Assembly: GCF_900104055.1 (NCBI RefSeq)
Contig: NZ_FNJQ01000034.1
Span: 1 to 33,244, forward strand
Origin: Pseudoselenomonas ruminantium
Lineage (GTDB): Bacteria; Bacillota; Negativicutes; Selenomonadales; Selenomonadaceae
Direction: 5' to 3'
Length of the DNA: 33,244 nucleotides
The notes below the pieces were generated by a model. It did not search any database. It had not been told where the DNA came from and saw nothing but the letters and a program-made list of their open reading frames with translations. How positions within the stretch are numbered: the stretch's first letter is position 1; every line of letters starts with the position of its first letter. This document shows positions 24,730 to 32,973 of this stretch, piece after piece. The translations under genes were made by a program, and so were the position numbers.

Positions 24730-25901
24730 TACTTTTGCGGCTGCAGGCCATGCAGGAGCTTCGCCTTGATCACTCGTCTTACCGACTCATCCAGACGTGC
24801 CTCACTGATAGTCCCGGCCTTGACGGCATCATAGATGCCCATATATGCCTGCTCAGCATGTTCATACTCATGGCAAACGAGCACGATATCGGCACCAGCC
24901 ATGATGGCAGCGGCTCCGGCCTGACGAAAATCCTGATGGTTGGCAATCGCGCCCATCTCCAGATCATCGGTGATGACCAGTCCCTGATAGCCCAGTTCCT
25001 CCCGCAGTAGTCCCGTGATGATCTTGGGAGACATGCTGGCAGGATGGTTGGCATCAAAGGCAGGATATTTCAGATGCCCCACCATGACCATGTAGTCGAA
25101 GTTCCGGCCTTTGTCGATACTATCAATCACGTCCCGGAATGGCAGCAAATCCACAGAGCGCAGTTCTTTTTCACTGGCTTCAATGTCAGAAATCTCCGTG
25201 TGGGAGTCCACCTTGCCACGGCCGATGCCAGGAAAATGCTTCAACGCGCAAATTACATTGCCTTCCTTATATCCCTCTAAAGCTGCTTTGACAAATTTTC
25301 CCGTTTCCTGAGGATCATCGCTATAAGAACGGCCATTGCCGGAACCCACATCGGCTACAGGAGCGAAATTGACATTGACACCGATATCTTTCAGCTTAGC
25401 GGCAATCTCAACCGCCTGTGCACGGGCGAGGGCTGGCTCTCCCTTCCTGCCAATATCTTCCTGGGACGGCGGTGGCGTGATAAAGCTGCTGCCCCGCACT
25501 ACCTTGCCGCCTTCTTCATCAATCGCCACAAACAAGGGCAGCTTTTCATCCGCGTTTTTCTGCAGGTCATCCACCAGCTTTTTCGTCTGATCAGCAGATT
25601 GCAGATTGCGGTCAAACAGTATCACACCGCCATAATGGAACTGATGCAGCACATACTTCGCATCATCTGTGATTTCCGCCCCTTGAACACCAAACATCAG
25701 CAGCTGGCCAACTTTCTCTGTCGTAGACATTGCCGCCACCAGTGCATCCACCTGTTCATCAAGCGTCAACTGCTTTTCTTCACCAGACCTATCCTGTTCA
25801 TCTCTGCCAGCCTGATCAGAGTTTTTACAACCAGCCAGCAGCAAAACTGCCAATAGCATTACACTCAGGAGCAGACTGCTCCATCTTATATTTTTTTTCA
25901 T
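24729..25901 (-). CDS. nagZ: Glycoside hydrolase family 3 beta-N-acetylhexosaminidase lipoprotein (NagZ-like)
   Basis: A 390-residue enzyme that removes N-acetylglucosamine from peptidoglycan fragments during wall recycling. An N-terminal signal with lipobox LLAGC (lipidated Cys 25) places it on a membrane facing the periplasm, unlike the cytoplasmic NagZ of E. coli. The GH3 signature KHFPGIGRGKVDSH (211-224) contains the Asp-His acid/base pair of NagZ, and VITDDLEMGAI holds the nucleophile Asp (about 302). The usual KHFPGHG reads KHFPGIG here, so the first His is replaced by Ile. It starts 4 bp after the mobAB stop and so is probably cotranscribed with it despite unrelated function. Confidence 0.88.
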   Translation of the reverse strand: MKKNIRWSSLLLSVMLLAVLLLAGCKNSDQAGRDEQDRSGEEKQLTLDEQVDALVAAMSTTEKVGQLLMFGVQGAEITDDAKYVLHQFHYGGVILFDRNLQSADQTKKLVDDLQKNADEKLPLFVAIDEEGGKVVRGSSFITPPPSQEDIGRKGEPALARAQAVEIAAKLKDIGVNVNFAPVADVGSGNGRSYSDDPQETGKFVKAALEGYKEGNVICALKHFPGIGRGKVDSHTEISDIEASEKELRSVDLLPFRDVIDSIDKGRNFDYMVMVGHLKYPAFDANHPASMSPKIITGLLREELGYQGLVITDDLEMGAIANHQDFRQAGAAAIMAGADIVLVCHEYEHAEQAYMGIYDAVKAGTISEARLDESVRRVIKAKLLHGLQPQK

Positions 25902-25905
25902 TCTC

Positions 25906-27006
25906 TCACCCTATATCCATAACATGGTCCCGACAAAGGAATATGATCAATTCCGCCGCTCCATCTAAATCATCCAGGTCATACTGACGCAGGGAAATGG
26001 CTTCCGGCTCGCCGCTGCTGAACAAGGCCACCGTCTCCTCATCTACGATGACCTCCCCCAGCCCCCGCCAGAGGGAAAGCTTCGGCATGACGCCGTGGCT
26101 CCGGCTCTCGATCAGCACGAGGTCCACGTTCTCCAGCATCCCTGCCACCGTGGCCAGGTCCTTGCGCTGCGCAGTCTTCTGCTGGATGAAATAGCCTTCG
26201 GGAGACACAACCGCCACACCTGTGGCGCCAGCCTCCTTGAAGCGCCAGCTGTCCTTTCCTTCTTCGTCCACCGTGTAGCCGTGGCAGTCGCCCTTCACCA
26301 CGCCCACCCGCAGGCCTTTCTCCCGCAAGCGGGGAATCAGCCGCTCAATGAAGGTGGTCTTGCCCGTATTGGACTGCGGCGCCGAAATGGTGACCAATGG
26401 CACCGCCCGATTCCGGTTGGCAAAGCGCCCCTGCACCAGACGGAAATCTGCCGGTGTATTCACATTGAAAAAGCCATCCCCAGCCGGCAGTTCCACAAAG
26501 CGATGCGGGACCGAGGCAATGACCTGCCCCAGCTTATGCTCCCCATGGGCCAGTGCCGCCTCTACAAAGGGCAGGATATCCCGATGATAAAGCCCTGCCA
26601 AAGGCTGGCGCCGCCCTCCGGCTACGGGAATCACCGCCAGTTCCCCCTGCGCTTCCGCCAGCAGTGGCTGCAACAGACTAAAATCAAACAGCGGCATATC
26701 CGCCGATACGGCCAGCGCATATTCCGCCTGCAGCCGGGAAAGCCCCGCCCGCAAGCCTTCCAAAGGCCCTGCTGCCTCCCGCTCATCGACCAGCAGCTCC
26801 ATGCCATAGCGCTGGGCCAGTTCCGCCAGCCGCGCATCAGCCATCCCGCCACACAGATACCGCTCGGCAAATGGCAGCTGCACCGTTTTCTGCAGCTGCC
26901 ACTCCAGCAGACAGCTGTCACCCAGCTGCAGGAACCGCTTATCCGTTCCCATCCGCGAACTCTGTCCCCCGGCAATAACCATGATGCCCAAACGTTCAAA
27001 ATCCAT
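25906..27006 (-). CDS. mobAB: Fused molybdenum cofactor proteins MobA-MobB
   Basis: A 366-residue fusion. Residues about 1-195 are MobA, the guanylyltransferase that makes the molybdopterin guanine dinucleotide cofactor: nucleotide loop AGGQSSRMGTDK (12-23), GPLEGLRAGL, SADMPLFD, and FFNVNTPADF. Residues about 203-366 are MobB, a GTP-binding partner: Walker A-like APQSNTGKTT (209-218; the first Gly is Ala), GVVKGDCHGYTVDEEGKDSWR and LVLIESRSHG. The ATG at 27006 is 9 nt from AAGGG. One at 27015 abuts that site and is unlikely. The product would serve molybdenum enzymes such as formate dehydrogenase or DMSO reductase family members, none of which lie in this window. Confidence 0.9.
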   Translation of the reverse strand: MDFERLGIMVIAGGQSSRMGTDKRFLQLGDSCLLEWQLQKTVQLPFAERYLCGGMADARLAELAQRYGMELLVDEREAAGPLEGLRAGLSRLQAEYALAVSADMPLFDFSLLQPLLAEAQGELAVIPVAGGRRQPLAGLYHRDILPFVEAALAHGEHKLGQVIASVPHRFVELPAGDGFFNVNTPADFRLVQGRFANRNRAVPLVTISAPQSNTGKTTFIERLIPRLREKGLRVGVVKGDCHGYTVDEEGKDSWRFKEAGATGVAVVSPEGYFIQQKTAQRKDLATVAGMLENVDLVLIESRSHGVMPKLSLWRGLGEVIVDEETVALFSSGEPEAISLRQYDLDDLDGAAELIIFLCRDHVMDIG

Positions 27007-27054
27007 AAGTGCCATCCCTTCATCAATGTTCTCTGCTATCAGTATACCACAAAG

Positions 27055-27091
27055 AACGCCCGCAGCTACAAATATTGCAGCTGCGGGCGTT
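27055..27091 (-). terminator. Terminator of the chemotaxis receptor gene
   Basis: A perfect 13-bp stem, AACGCCCGCAGCT (27055-27067) with AGCTGCGGGCGTT (27079-27091), 11-nt loop, starting 12 bp after the receptor stop. The trailing T run is short on both strands. Confidence 0.75.
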
Positions 27092-27103
27092 TTGCGGCAA
27101 ATG

Positions 27104-28672
27104 TTATTTGGTCCGGAACTTGTTGACGCTTTCCTTCAGCGAATCGGAGAAGTTGGACAGCTCATTACTGGAAGCTGCACATTCCTCGGACACGGCACTG
27201 TTGTCGGTGACCACGCCCAGGATGTCCTGCGACAGCGCGCTGACCTCCTCCATCTTGCCCTGCTGGGTAAGACTCTGTTCTTTCATCTTGCGGAAGGCCT
27301 CATCCAACACCGCCGTATTCTGGGACGTCCCTGCCAGGGACTCTGCGGCCTTGTTTACGACTTCCGTACCTCTGTCGATGGCAGCCAAAGCGTTGGAAAT
27401 CAGCTTCTGGATGTTCTGGGTGGAATCCGCCGACTGTTCGGCCAGCTTGCGGACGTTTTCTGCCACCACGGCAAAGCCGCGGCCAGCTTCGCCGGCGCGG
27501 GCCGCCTCAATCGAGGCATTCAGGGACAGCAATGCGGTCTGCCCCGTGATCTCGTCCAACGTTCCCAGGATGGACCGGATTTCCTTGGAGGCATCCTCGA
27601 TTTCCTGCATGGCTGCTACCACATTATCCATCTGCTGGCGGCTCTCATCGATGCGGTCCTTGGTGACCTTGCGGGCATCGAGTGCCTCATCCACATAAGC
27701 TCCAACCCTGGCATTCTCGGCAATGGCCTCGCCGATCTTGTTCTGCAGGTCCTGCACGGTTTCGTTCTGGCTCATAGCCCCTTCTGCCAGACTCTGGGAA
27801 ACCTTGGACACTTCGCCGGCACTCACGGCCACCATGTTGGCCATCTCGCCCATGCTCTGCATCTCCTGACACAGCGTCCTGCGGATATGGGCGATATTTT
27901 CCTGGATGGGAGCGTAATCGCCGATATATTTCATATCCGTCGTGCTGATCAGGTCGCCGCTGGCCATGGTATCGAGATTCTTCTCGATATCCTTGACATA
28001 GCCCAGGATTTCCTGCCGCATCTCATTCAGCAGCTTGTAGAGCGCACCAATCTCATCCGCGCGCGGATAGGTGAACTTCTGGGACATATGGCCGCGGGCC
28101 AGCTGGTTGACGCTGCCTTCCAATGCAGACAACGGCTGCACCACCCGTTCCTCGAAGGTCGCCGTCACCCGCTTGAGCACGAGATAAACCGCGGCGATGA
28201 ACGCTGCCAGCAAGATATAAAGAATAACGGCCATCACATCCACCATGGTCTGGGCAGCATCCACCATGGCATTGGTCTTATCGAAATATTTCTCACTGAC
28301 TTCCAACAGACGCTCCGGTTTCTTCGTCTGCTGATACTCCGCGATTGCAGGCTTTACCTCACCCTGCCAATATTTCTCCACTTCATCCCGCCGGTCCGGG
28401 AAACTGCCGATATTCATGCGGCTGCCCATCCCAGCGAGCAGCCCTTCGATCTTCGCCGTCGTCTTGCTGGCATCTGCACCGGCCAGCACCTGTTTCACGA
28501 TGCGCTGGCTGCCGCCACGCACCACGCCAGCGTCATTGACGAGGGCCACGTAACTGGTGAACAGATAGAGGCTCACTCCCACGATGGCCACGACACCGAC
28601 CACCATCATGAATACCTGCTGCAATAATTTCCTGATTACCCCGGCAATTGTCTCCTGATTCACTTGTACCAC
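27104..28672 (-). CDS. Methyl-accepting chemotaxis protein
   Basis: A 522-residue transmembrane receptor that controls CheA and flagellar rotation. Membrane helices are at about 20-40 and 143-167, enclosing a small helical periplasmic domain of about 100 residues. Residues 45-60 ([16 protein letters not shown]) resemble the P-box of nitrate/nitrite sensors, so an anion or similar ligand is possible. A HAMP domain follows (about 168-225), then the signalling domain with its hairpin tip [35 protein letters not shown] (about 375-415; given here as the family marker). The start codon is GTG at 28672 with AAGGA just before. A GTG at 28663 is an alternative. No C-terminal CheR-binding pentapeptide is seen. 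Confidence 0.92.
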   Translation of the reverse strand: MVQVNQETIAGVIRKLLQQVFMMVVGVVAIVGVSLYLFTSYVALVNDAGVVRGGSQRIVKQVLAGADASKTTAKIEGLLAGMGSRMNIGSFPDRRDEVEKYWQGEVKPAIAEYQQTKKPERLLEVSEKYFDKTNAMVDAAQTMVDVMAVILYILLAAFIAAVYLVLKRVTATFEERVVQPLSALEGSVNQLARGHMSQKFTYPRADEIGALYKLLNEMRQEILGYVKDIEKNLDTMASGDLISTTDMKYIGDYAPIQENIAHIRRTLCQEMQSMGEMANMVAVSAGEVSKVSQSLAEGAMSQNETVQDLQNKIGEAIAENARVGAYVDEALDARKVTKDRIDESRQQMDNVVAAMQEIEDASKEIRSILGTLDEITGQTALLSLNASIEAARAGEAGRGFAVVAENVRKLAEQSADSTQNIQKLISNALAAIDRGTEVVNKAAESLAGTSQNTAVLDEAFRKMKEQSLTQQGKMEEVSALSQDILGVVTDNSAVSEECAASSNELSNFSDSLKESVNKFRTK

Positions 28673-28696
28673 TTCCTTCTCTTTAAAATTTATCCA

Positions 28697-29095
28697 ATGC
28701 GGCGTAAAACCCCGAGCTTTAGCTCTGGGGATATAAGCTGTGTCCTGCGAATTTACGTAAGTAATTGAAGCAGGACAACTGCTAACTTTTGTAGTATAAT
28801 AGACTTAACCTAAAGAATACGAAAGAAAGGAGAAGCCCTGCTATGATAGAGACTGGACGAATCGAAAATCAAGGCCTACGGGCAACCAGCTCTTAGCAGG
28901 TTGAGGCCATGTATGCTGGCCTGCCGTAATTTAAAGACCTTACGGTTGCAAAGATAAAAAGCTTTCAGTATACAAATACCGTGGGACACACGGGAATTAA
29001 CGCTTTTGGAGATTGTGTAAGACGAATTGGCTTAGGTCGATTCGCAACGGTCATTGAATTAAGAATCCCTTAGATTCATCCATGGGGAGTGTCAA
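28697..29095 (+). mobile_element. Decayed IS200/IS605-family element with both ends kept
   Basis: The left end has a subterminal hairpin CCCCGAGC-TTTA-GCTCTGGGG (28710-28730). The right end has an imperfect hairpin (TCCCTTAGAT ... ATCCATGGGGAGTGTCAA, 29066-29095). Such hairpins, in place of inverted repeats, are the ends used by single-strand transposases. Between them are only about 350 bp: no tnpA and only the tail of tnpB. A 7-bp inverted repeat (GTCCTGC/GCAGGAC, 28742-28776) and a TATAAT at 28795 lie inside. The exact borders are estimated. It fills most of the 520-bp gap between the chemotaxis receptor and pgi. Confidence 0.65.
28843..29073 (+). pseudogene. tnpB C-terminal remnant of the IS605-type element
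   Basis: One frame reads ETGRIENQGLRATSS, stop (28894), QVEAMYAGLP, stop (28927), then 47 residues to a final stop at 29071. The last part contains NTVGHTGINAFGDCVRRIG and ends VIELRIP, the kind of tail found on many Firmicute TnpB proteins. Two in-frame stops and the missing nuclease domain show it is broken. In intact elements this region also encodes the guide (omega) RNA, which could outlive the protein. Confidence 0.6.
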
Positions 29096-29139
29096 CCAAA
29101 CATCTACTATCCCCAATTTATACCATTATAGCAAAAAAA

Positions 29140-29180
29140 AAATCACAGTGGTGTGACTTCTGTTACACTCACTGTGATTT
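29140..29180 (-). terminator. Terminator of the pgi gene
   Basis: AAATCACAGTG (29140-29150) pairs with CACTGTGATTT (29170-29180), extended inward by GTGT/ACAC with one bulged base. A run of A residues at 29133-29142 gives the T tract on the minus strand. A T-rich stretch on the other side would let it work both ways. Confidence 0.85.
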
Positions 29181-29193
29181 TTCTTATTTTCAC

Positions 29194-30654
29194 TTATTTC
29201 TGATTGGCTGCTTTTACTTCGGCCAGTTTCGGTCCCATAATGCGCTTATAGGATTCAACGCCCGGCTGGTTGAAAGCATCCACGTTGGAGAGTTCGCCTT
29301 CATAAGCGACAGACATAGCAAGCATGTAAAGGAGCTCGCCGAGGTGGTAAGCGTTGAGCTTCGGCAGCGTGAAGCAAGCATTGTAGCGCTTGTTGGAAGC
29401 CAGTGCATCAGCATTGGACTGACGGGCAACTTCCAGTGCCTGGCCCATGGTCACGCCAGAGATATCGGACAGCTTCTTAGCCTCGGGGAATACATCGGGA
29501 ATCGTGAGATCCTTTTCCCAGTCAGCCAGACGGATGAACTGTACGACCTTGTTGAGCTTGCCTTCCTGATGCTGCTGCGTCTGGGAATGCATATCCGTCG
29601 TGCCGACAGCTACCAGCGGCGTACGGCCATAGCATACTTCCTTGCCGTCCTTGTTGAACTGCTTGCCCAGGGACTCAGCCAGGAGCTGGATGTACCACTC
29701 AGACACGGACTTCATGTAGTCACCATAGGGCATCATGACTTCGATGTCACGGCCATGCTTCTCGGAGGCAGCGAACTTCAGGGCTGCGTTGAGCATTGCC
29801 GGGTTCTGCCAGAGGTCATCGTTCTGGCAGGCCTTGTCCATATCGCGGGCACCCTTGAGGAAGGCTTCGATGTCAAAGCCTACGCAGGCAGCCAGCGTAA
29901 GACCTACTTCGCAGAAGATGGAGAAACGACCGCCCACCCCATCGGGTACAGCGTACTGCGGCCAGCCCTTTTCGATAGCCAGCTTCTTGAGGAGCGTCTG
30001 TTTTTCCATGTTCGGATCGGTTACAGCTACTACCTCAACATCGATGTCGCCGAGTTTCTGCAGGGCATCGTAGATGACCATGAAGTTGCTCATCGTATCG
30101 AGCGTACCGCCGGACTTGGAGATAACCAGCAGCAGCACTTTCAGGTTGCGCTTTTCATGGGATTTCGTGACCTTGGCGCTGTTTTCGAGGTAATGGATGA
30201 TATCACCCGTACGGCGCGGATCGATGTTCTGGCCACTGAAGATGATCTTCGGGAAACCGTTGCGTTCTGCTTTCGGCAGTTCATTCCAGAACTCGCCGCA
30301 ATGCACGTCGAAGATAACCTTGTCGCCCAGGAAGGAGCCGCCGATACCGAGAGAAACCACGAAGTCCACATTGTCCTTCACATGATCCGTCAGTTCCTGC
30401 AGATGCTTCAGGGAAGACGGGCTATTCAGATGACCTTCCTCAATGTAGGGCAGCTGGCTGAACAGAACCTTCTCCGGCTCGCCGTCTTTGGACAGATGCG
30501 CACGGATAAAGCCCTTCTCACGCATGACTTTCATGGCTTCATGTGCTTTCTTGAGGTCCTCTTCATAGGATTTCAGATCCGCTTCCGTAACCTTGCCTTC
30601 GCCGTAAAGGTTATCGTAATCAAACTCAAAACCAGATTGCAGCTTCAAACTCAT
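29194..30654 (-). CDS. pgi: Glucose-6-phosphate isomerase
   Basis: A 486-residue isomerase interconverting glucose 6-phosphate and fructose 6-phosphate in glycolysis and gluconeogenesis. Family blocks are DFVVSLGIGGSFLGDKVIFD, LLLVISKSGGTLDTMSNF (phosphate-binding SKSGGT), DGVGGRFSIFCEVGL (replacing the common VGGRYS), and EWYIQLLAESLGKQ with its catalytic Glu region, followed by TTDMHSQTQQHQEG. GAGGAG lies before the ATG. Length is between the short Gram-positive and long enterobacterial forms. A single-gene unit with a clear terminator. Confidence 0.95.
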   Translation of the reverse strand: MSLKLQSGFEFDYDNLYGEGKVTEADLKSYEEDLKKAHEAMKVMREKGFIRAHLSKDGEPEKVLFSQLPYIEEGHLNSPSSLKHLQELTDHVKDNVDFVVSLGIGGSFLGDKVIFDVHCGEFWNELPKAERNGFPKIIFSGQNIDPRRTGDIIHYLENSAKVTKSHEKRNLKVLLLVISKSGGTLDTMSNFMVIYDALQKLGDIDVEVVAVTDPNMEKQTLLKKLAIEKGWPQYAVPDGVGGRFSIFCEVGLTLAACVGFDIEAFLKGARDMDKACQNDDLWQNPAMLNAALKFAASEKHGRDIEVMMPYGDYMKSVSEWYIQLLAESLGKQFNKDGKEVCYGRTPLVAVGTTDMHSQTQQHQEGKLNKVVQFIRLADWEKDLTIPDVFPEAKKLSDISGVTMGQALEVARQSNADALASNKRYNACFTLPKLNAYHLGELLYMLAMSVAYEGELSNVDAFNQPGVESYKRIMGPKLAEVKAANQK

Positions 30655-30714
30655 TTCAGTAACACTCCTCTAATAGATTCATTCCATATTGTTATCATTA
30701 CATACGGTTTAATT

Positions 30715-30874
30715 ATAACGCAGTTGTTATGATTTTGCCATAGGCAAAATTACAAATTAGCGTTTCGACGTTTACGTCATAACGCAATTGTTCAAATTTT
30801 GCCATAGGCAAAATAATCATATTAGCGTTTCGACGTTTACGTCATAACGCAGTTGTTATGATTTTGCCATAGGT
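30715..30874. repeat. Tandem 64/65-bp palindromic repeat, two full units and one partial
   Basis: Units begin at 30715, 30779 and 30844 (partial). Each full unit holds two hairpins: one like ATTTTGCC-ATA-GGCAAAAT (30732-30750) and one nested, GCGTT/AACGC around GACG-TTTA-CGTC (30760-30785, spanning the unit joint). The units differ mainly between the hairpins. It resembles REP-type clusters more than any coding or CRISPR sequence. Confidence 0.8.
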
Positions 30875-30897
30875 AAGAATTAAAATCTACACACTAA

Positions 30898-30977
30898 GCC
30901 CGGTGCGTGGTGATGTTTTCCGGAACGTTTGGCGGCGCAGCCGTCTCAGTGAAGGAAAATATTACCACGTACCGGGC
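30898..30977 (+). repeat. Long imperfect palindrome, 24-bp stem
   Basis: Arms at 30898-30921 and 30954-30977 pair at all 24 positions if three G-U pairs are allowed, with a 32-nt loop that contains a GGCGGC/GCCGTC mini-stem. The wobble pairs work only in the plus-strand RNA. A short T run (TCTTTT) follows, so it could act as a terminator or a stable RNA. It lies 84 bp before the alcohol dehydrogenase. Confidence 0.7.
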
Positions 30978-31017
30978 GTCTTTTCACTTCGCTGTAGCAG
31001 GATTTTTCCTTTTTATA

Positions 31018-31023
31018 TATAAT
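31018..31023 (+). promoter_or_regulatory. -10 element of the alcohol dehydrogenase operon
   Basis: TATAAT, 38 bp before the ATG at 31062. No convincing -35 element is seen 16-18 bp upstream. Confidence 0.4.
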
Positions 31024-31061
31024 ACTCAATATGATAGCAAACAATCTATGGAGGTATAACC

Positions 31062-32246
31062 ATGCAAGCATTCAACTTCAAAGTCCCCACCGAGATCGTC
31101 TTTGGCCGCGGCGCCGAAGACAACGTTGCCACCAAGCTCTCCGCCTATAACGCCCACCGCATCTTCATCGTCTACGGTGGCGGCAGCATTGTCAAAAGCG
31201 GCCTGCTCGGCAAGATCGAGAGCCAGCTGCAGGCAGCGGGCCTGTCCACGCAGGCCAAAGGGGGCGTCCAGCCCAATCCGCGCCTGTCCTGGGTGCGGGA
31301 AGCCGTCAAAGAAGCCATCGCCTTCAAGGCTGACTTCATCCTCGCCATCGGTGGTGGCAGCGTTATCGACTCGGCCAAGGCCACAGCTCACGGTACCGCC
31401 AACCCCGAGATTGACGTCTGGTCTTTCTGGAACGGCACGGTGAAACTCGATAAGAGCCTGCCTGTCGGTGCCGTGCTGACGCTCTCCGCCGCTGGCAGCG
31501 AGACCAGCGACTCCGCCGTCATCACCAACGAGGAAACTGGCAAGAAGGCCGGACTCAATACCCCCTTCAACCGCCCGGCAATCGCGTTCATGAATCCGGA
31601 GCTGACCTTCACCGTACCGAAGAAGCAGCTCGTCTGCGGCATCGCTGATATCCTCATGCACACGCTCGAACGCTACTTCACGAGTGTCAAGGAGGAAAAC
31701 GCCCTGACCGACCGCATCGCCGAATCCCTGCTGACCACGGTCATCGATTGCTCGCACCGCGCCATCAAGGACCAAACGGACTACGATGCCATGAGCGAGA
31801 TCATGTACGCCGGCACCATCTCCCACTGCGGCCTCACCGAACTAGGACGCTGCAAGGACTTCGCCTGCCACAAGCTCGGCCATGAACTCTCCGGCCGCTT
31901 CGACGTCACTCACGGCGCCAGTCTCACCGCCGTCTGGGGTTCCTGGGCAAGATTCGTCTATCAGGACGATATCCCGCGCTTTGCCCAGTTCGCCGAAAAG
32001 GTATGGGGCATCCACGAGGGTACCGAAGAAGAACGTGCCAAAGCCGGCATCGAGCGAACCGTCGCGTATTTCCAGGAAATCGATATGCCCACCAACTTCA
32101 CCGAGCTCGGCATCGGCGTACAGGATGAAACCGTCCTCGCCGAGCTCGCCGACTCCTGCACTGCCGGTGGCACTAAAGTCGTAGCCAACTTCCACCCCAT
32201 CGACAAAGCCACCGCCATCGCCATCTATAAACTAGCTAACCACTAA
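31062..32246 (+). CDS. Iron-containing alcohol dehydrogenase (YqhD/BDH-like)
   Basis: A 394-residue group III alcohol dehydrogenase, reducing aldehydes to alcohols with NAD(P)H. It shows the nucleotide-binding IVYGGGSIVKSG and AIGGGSVIDSAK blocks (the GGGS loop is typical of NADPH-using YqhD/BDH types), LTLSAAGSETSDSAVI, and the metal ligands in GIADILMHTLERYF (Asp and His) and CHKLGHELSGRFDVTHGASL (two His). GGAGG precedes the ATG. Codons are overwhelmingly C-ending (TTC, AAC, ATC, ACC, GCC), clearly more than in pgi or the heme genes, which suggests high expression or recent acquisition. It is followed by the rubredoxin fusion 49 bp downstream. Confidence 0.92.
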   Translation: MQAFNFKVPTEIVFGRGAEDNVATKLSAYNAHRIFIVYGGGSIVKSGLLGKIESQLQAAGLSTQAKGGVQPNPRLSWVREAVKEAIAFKADFILAIGGGSVIDSAKATAHGTANPEIDVWSFWNGTVKLDKSLPVGAVLTLSAAGSETSDSAVITNEETGKKAGLNTPFNRPAIAFMNPELTFTVPKKQLVCGIADILMHTLERYFTSVKEENALTDRIAESLLTTVIDCSHRAIKDQTDYDAMSEIMYAGTISHCGLTELGRCKDFACHKLGHELSGRFDVTHGASLTAVWGSWARFVYQDDIPRFAQFAEKVWGIHEGTEEERAKAGIERTVAYFQEIDMPTNFTELGIGVQDETVLAELADSCTAGGTKVVANFHPIDKATAIAIYKLANH

Positions 32247-32295
32247 TCCTGGACGATCTGACCGGCATCTTCTAATACGAAAGGAGGAAATCCCT

Positions 32296-32916
32296 GTGAA
32301 TCCGAAAACCCTTTTCAACATCTCCTACGGCCTCTATGTCCTGACCACGAACCTCGACGGCAAGGACAACGGCTGCATCATCAACACCGTCACCCAGGTC
32401 GCCATGAACCCTGACCAGATTACCATCGCGGTCAACAAGGCCAACTACACCCGCGACCTCATTGCCGAGAGCCGGAAATTCACCGCCTCCATCATCAGCG
32501 AGGCCGCTGACTTCTCCCTCTTCAAGCACTTCGGCTTCCAGTCCGGCCGCAGCGTGGACAAATTCGCCGGCTTCGCCGACTGGAAGCGCGGAGCCAACGG
32601 CATCCCCATCATCACGGCCGGTACCAACGCCTATATCGCCGGTTGGGTGACACAGGAAATCGACTTAGGCTCCCATACCCTCTTCGTGGCCTCCGTCACC
32701 GATATGGATATCCTAAGCGATGCCCCCGCCTGCACCTACAACTACTACCAGCAGAACATCAAACCCAAGCCACAGCCAGCAGCCAAAGCCCCCGAGGGCA
32801 AACACGTCTACCGCTGCAAGATCTGCGGCTACGAATACATCGGCGACGAACTCCCCGCCGACTTCATCTGCCCCTTATGCAAACACCCAGCCTCAGATTT
32901 CGAACAAATCAGCTGA
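32296..32916 (+). CDS. hrb: Flavin reductase-rubredoxin fusion (high-molecular-weight rubredoxin)
   Basis: A 206-residue two-domain redox protein. Residues about 1-150 are an FMN-binding flavin reductase-like domain (ISYGLYVLTTNLDGKDNGCIINTVTQVA). A Pro/Lys-rich linker (about 152-165) leads to a C-terminal rubredoxin with CKICGYEY and CPLCKH, the four Cys that bind one iron. The arrangement equals Hrb of Moorella, which passes electrons from NAD(P)H to flavodiiron proteins that remove oxygen or nitric oxide. The start is GTG at 32296 with AAGGAGG 8 nt upstream. It shares the C-ending codon style of the alcohol dehydrogenase before it, so they probably form one transcript. Confidence 0.9.
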   Translation: MNPKTLFNISYGLYVLTTNLDGKDNGCIINTVTQVAMNPDQITIAVNKANYTRDLIAESRKFTASIISEAADFSLFKHFGFQSGRSVDKFAGFADWKRGANGIPIITAGTNAYIAGWVTQEIDLGSHTLFVASVTDMDILSDAPACTYNYYQQNIKPKPQPAAKAPEGKHVYRCKICGYEYIGDELPADFICPLCKHPASDFEQIS

Positions 32917-32973
32917 TAAATTGCAGTTTATCGGGGAGTTCGTGGCAAAGGTATCCCGCTCATGCGCAGTCAG

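Noticed and set aside
26981-28627. 548-codon plus-strand open frame opposite the chemotaxis receptor
   Set aside because: It is antisense to a clear receptor gene, has no family motif and is His/Leu/Gly rich as shadow frames of GC-biased genes are.
29089-30732. 547-codon plus-strand open frame opposite pgi
   Set aside because: It is fully antisense to an unmistakable glucose-6-phosphate isomerase and shows no domain or ribosome site.
30715-30874. CRISPR array
   Set aside because: There are only two and a half units, the spacer parts are also repeated, and no cas genes are present.
31026-31826. 266-codon minus-strand open frame opposite the alcohol dehydrogenase
   Set aside because: It arises from the C-ending codon bias of the real gene. 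The composition is Gly/Asp/Val rich with no motif.
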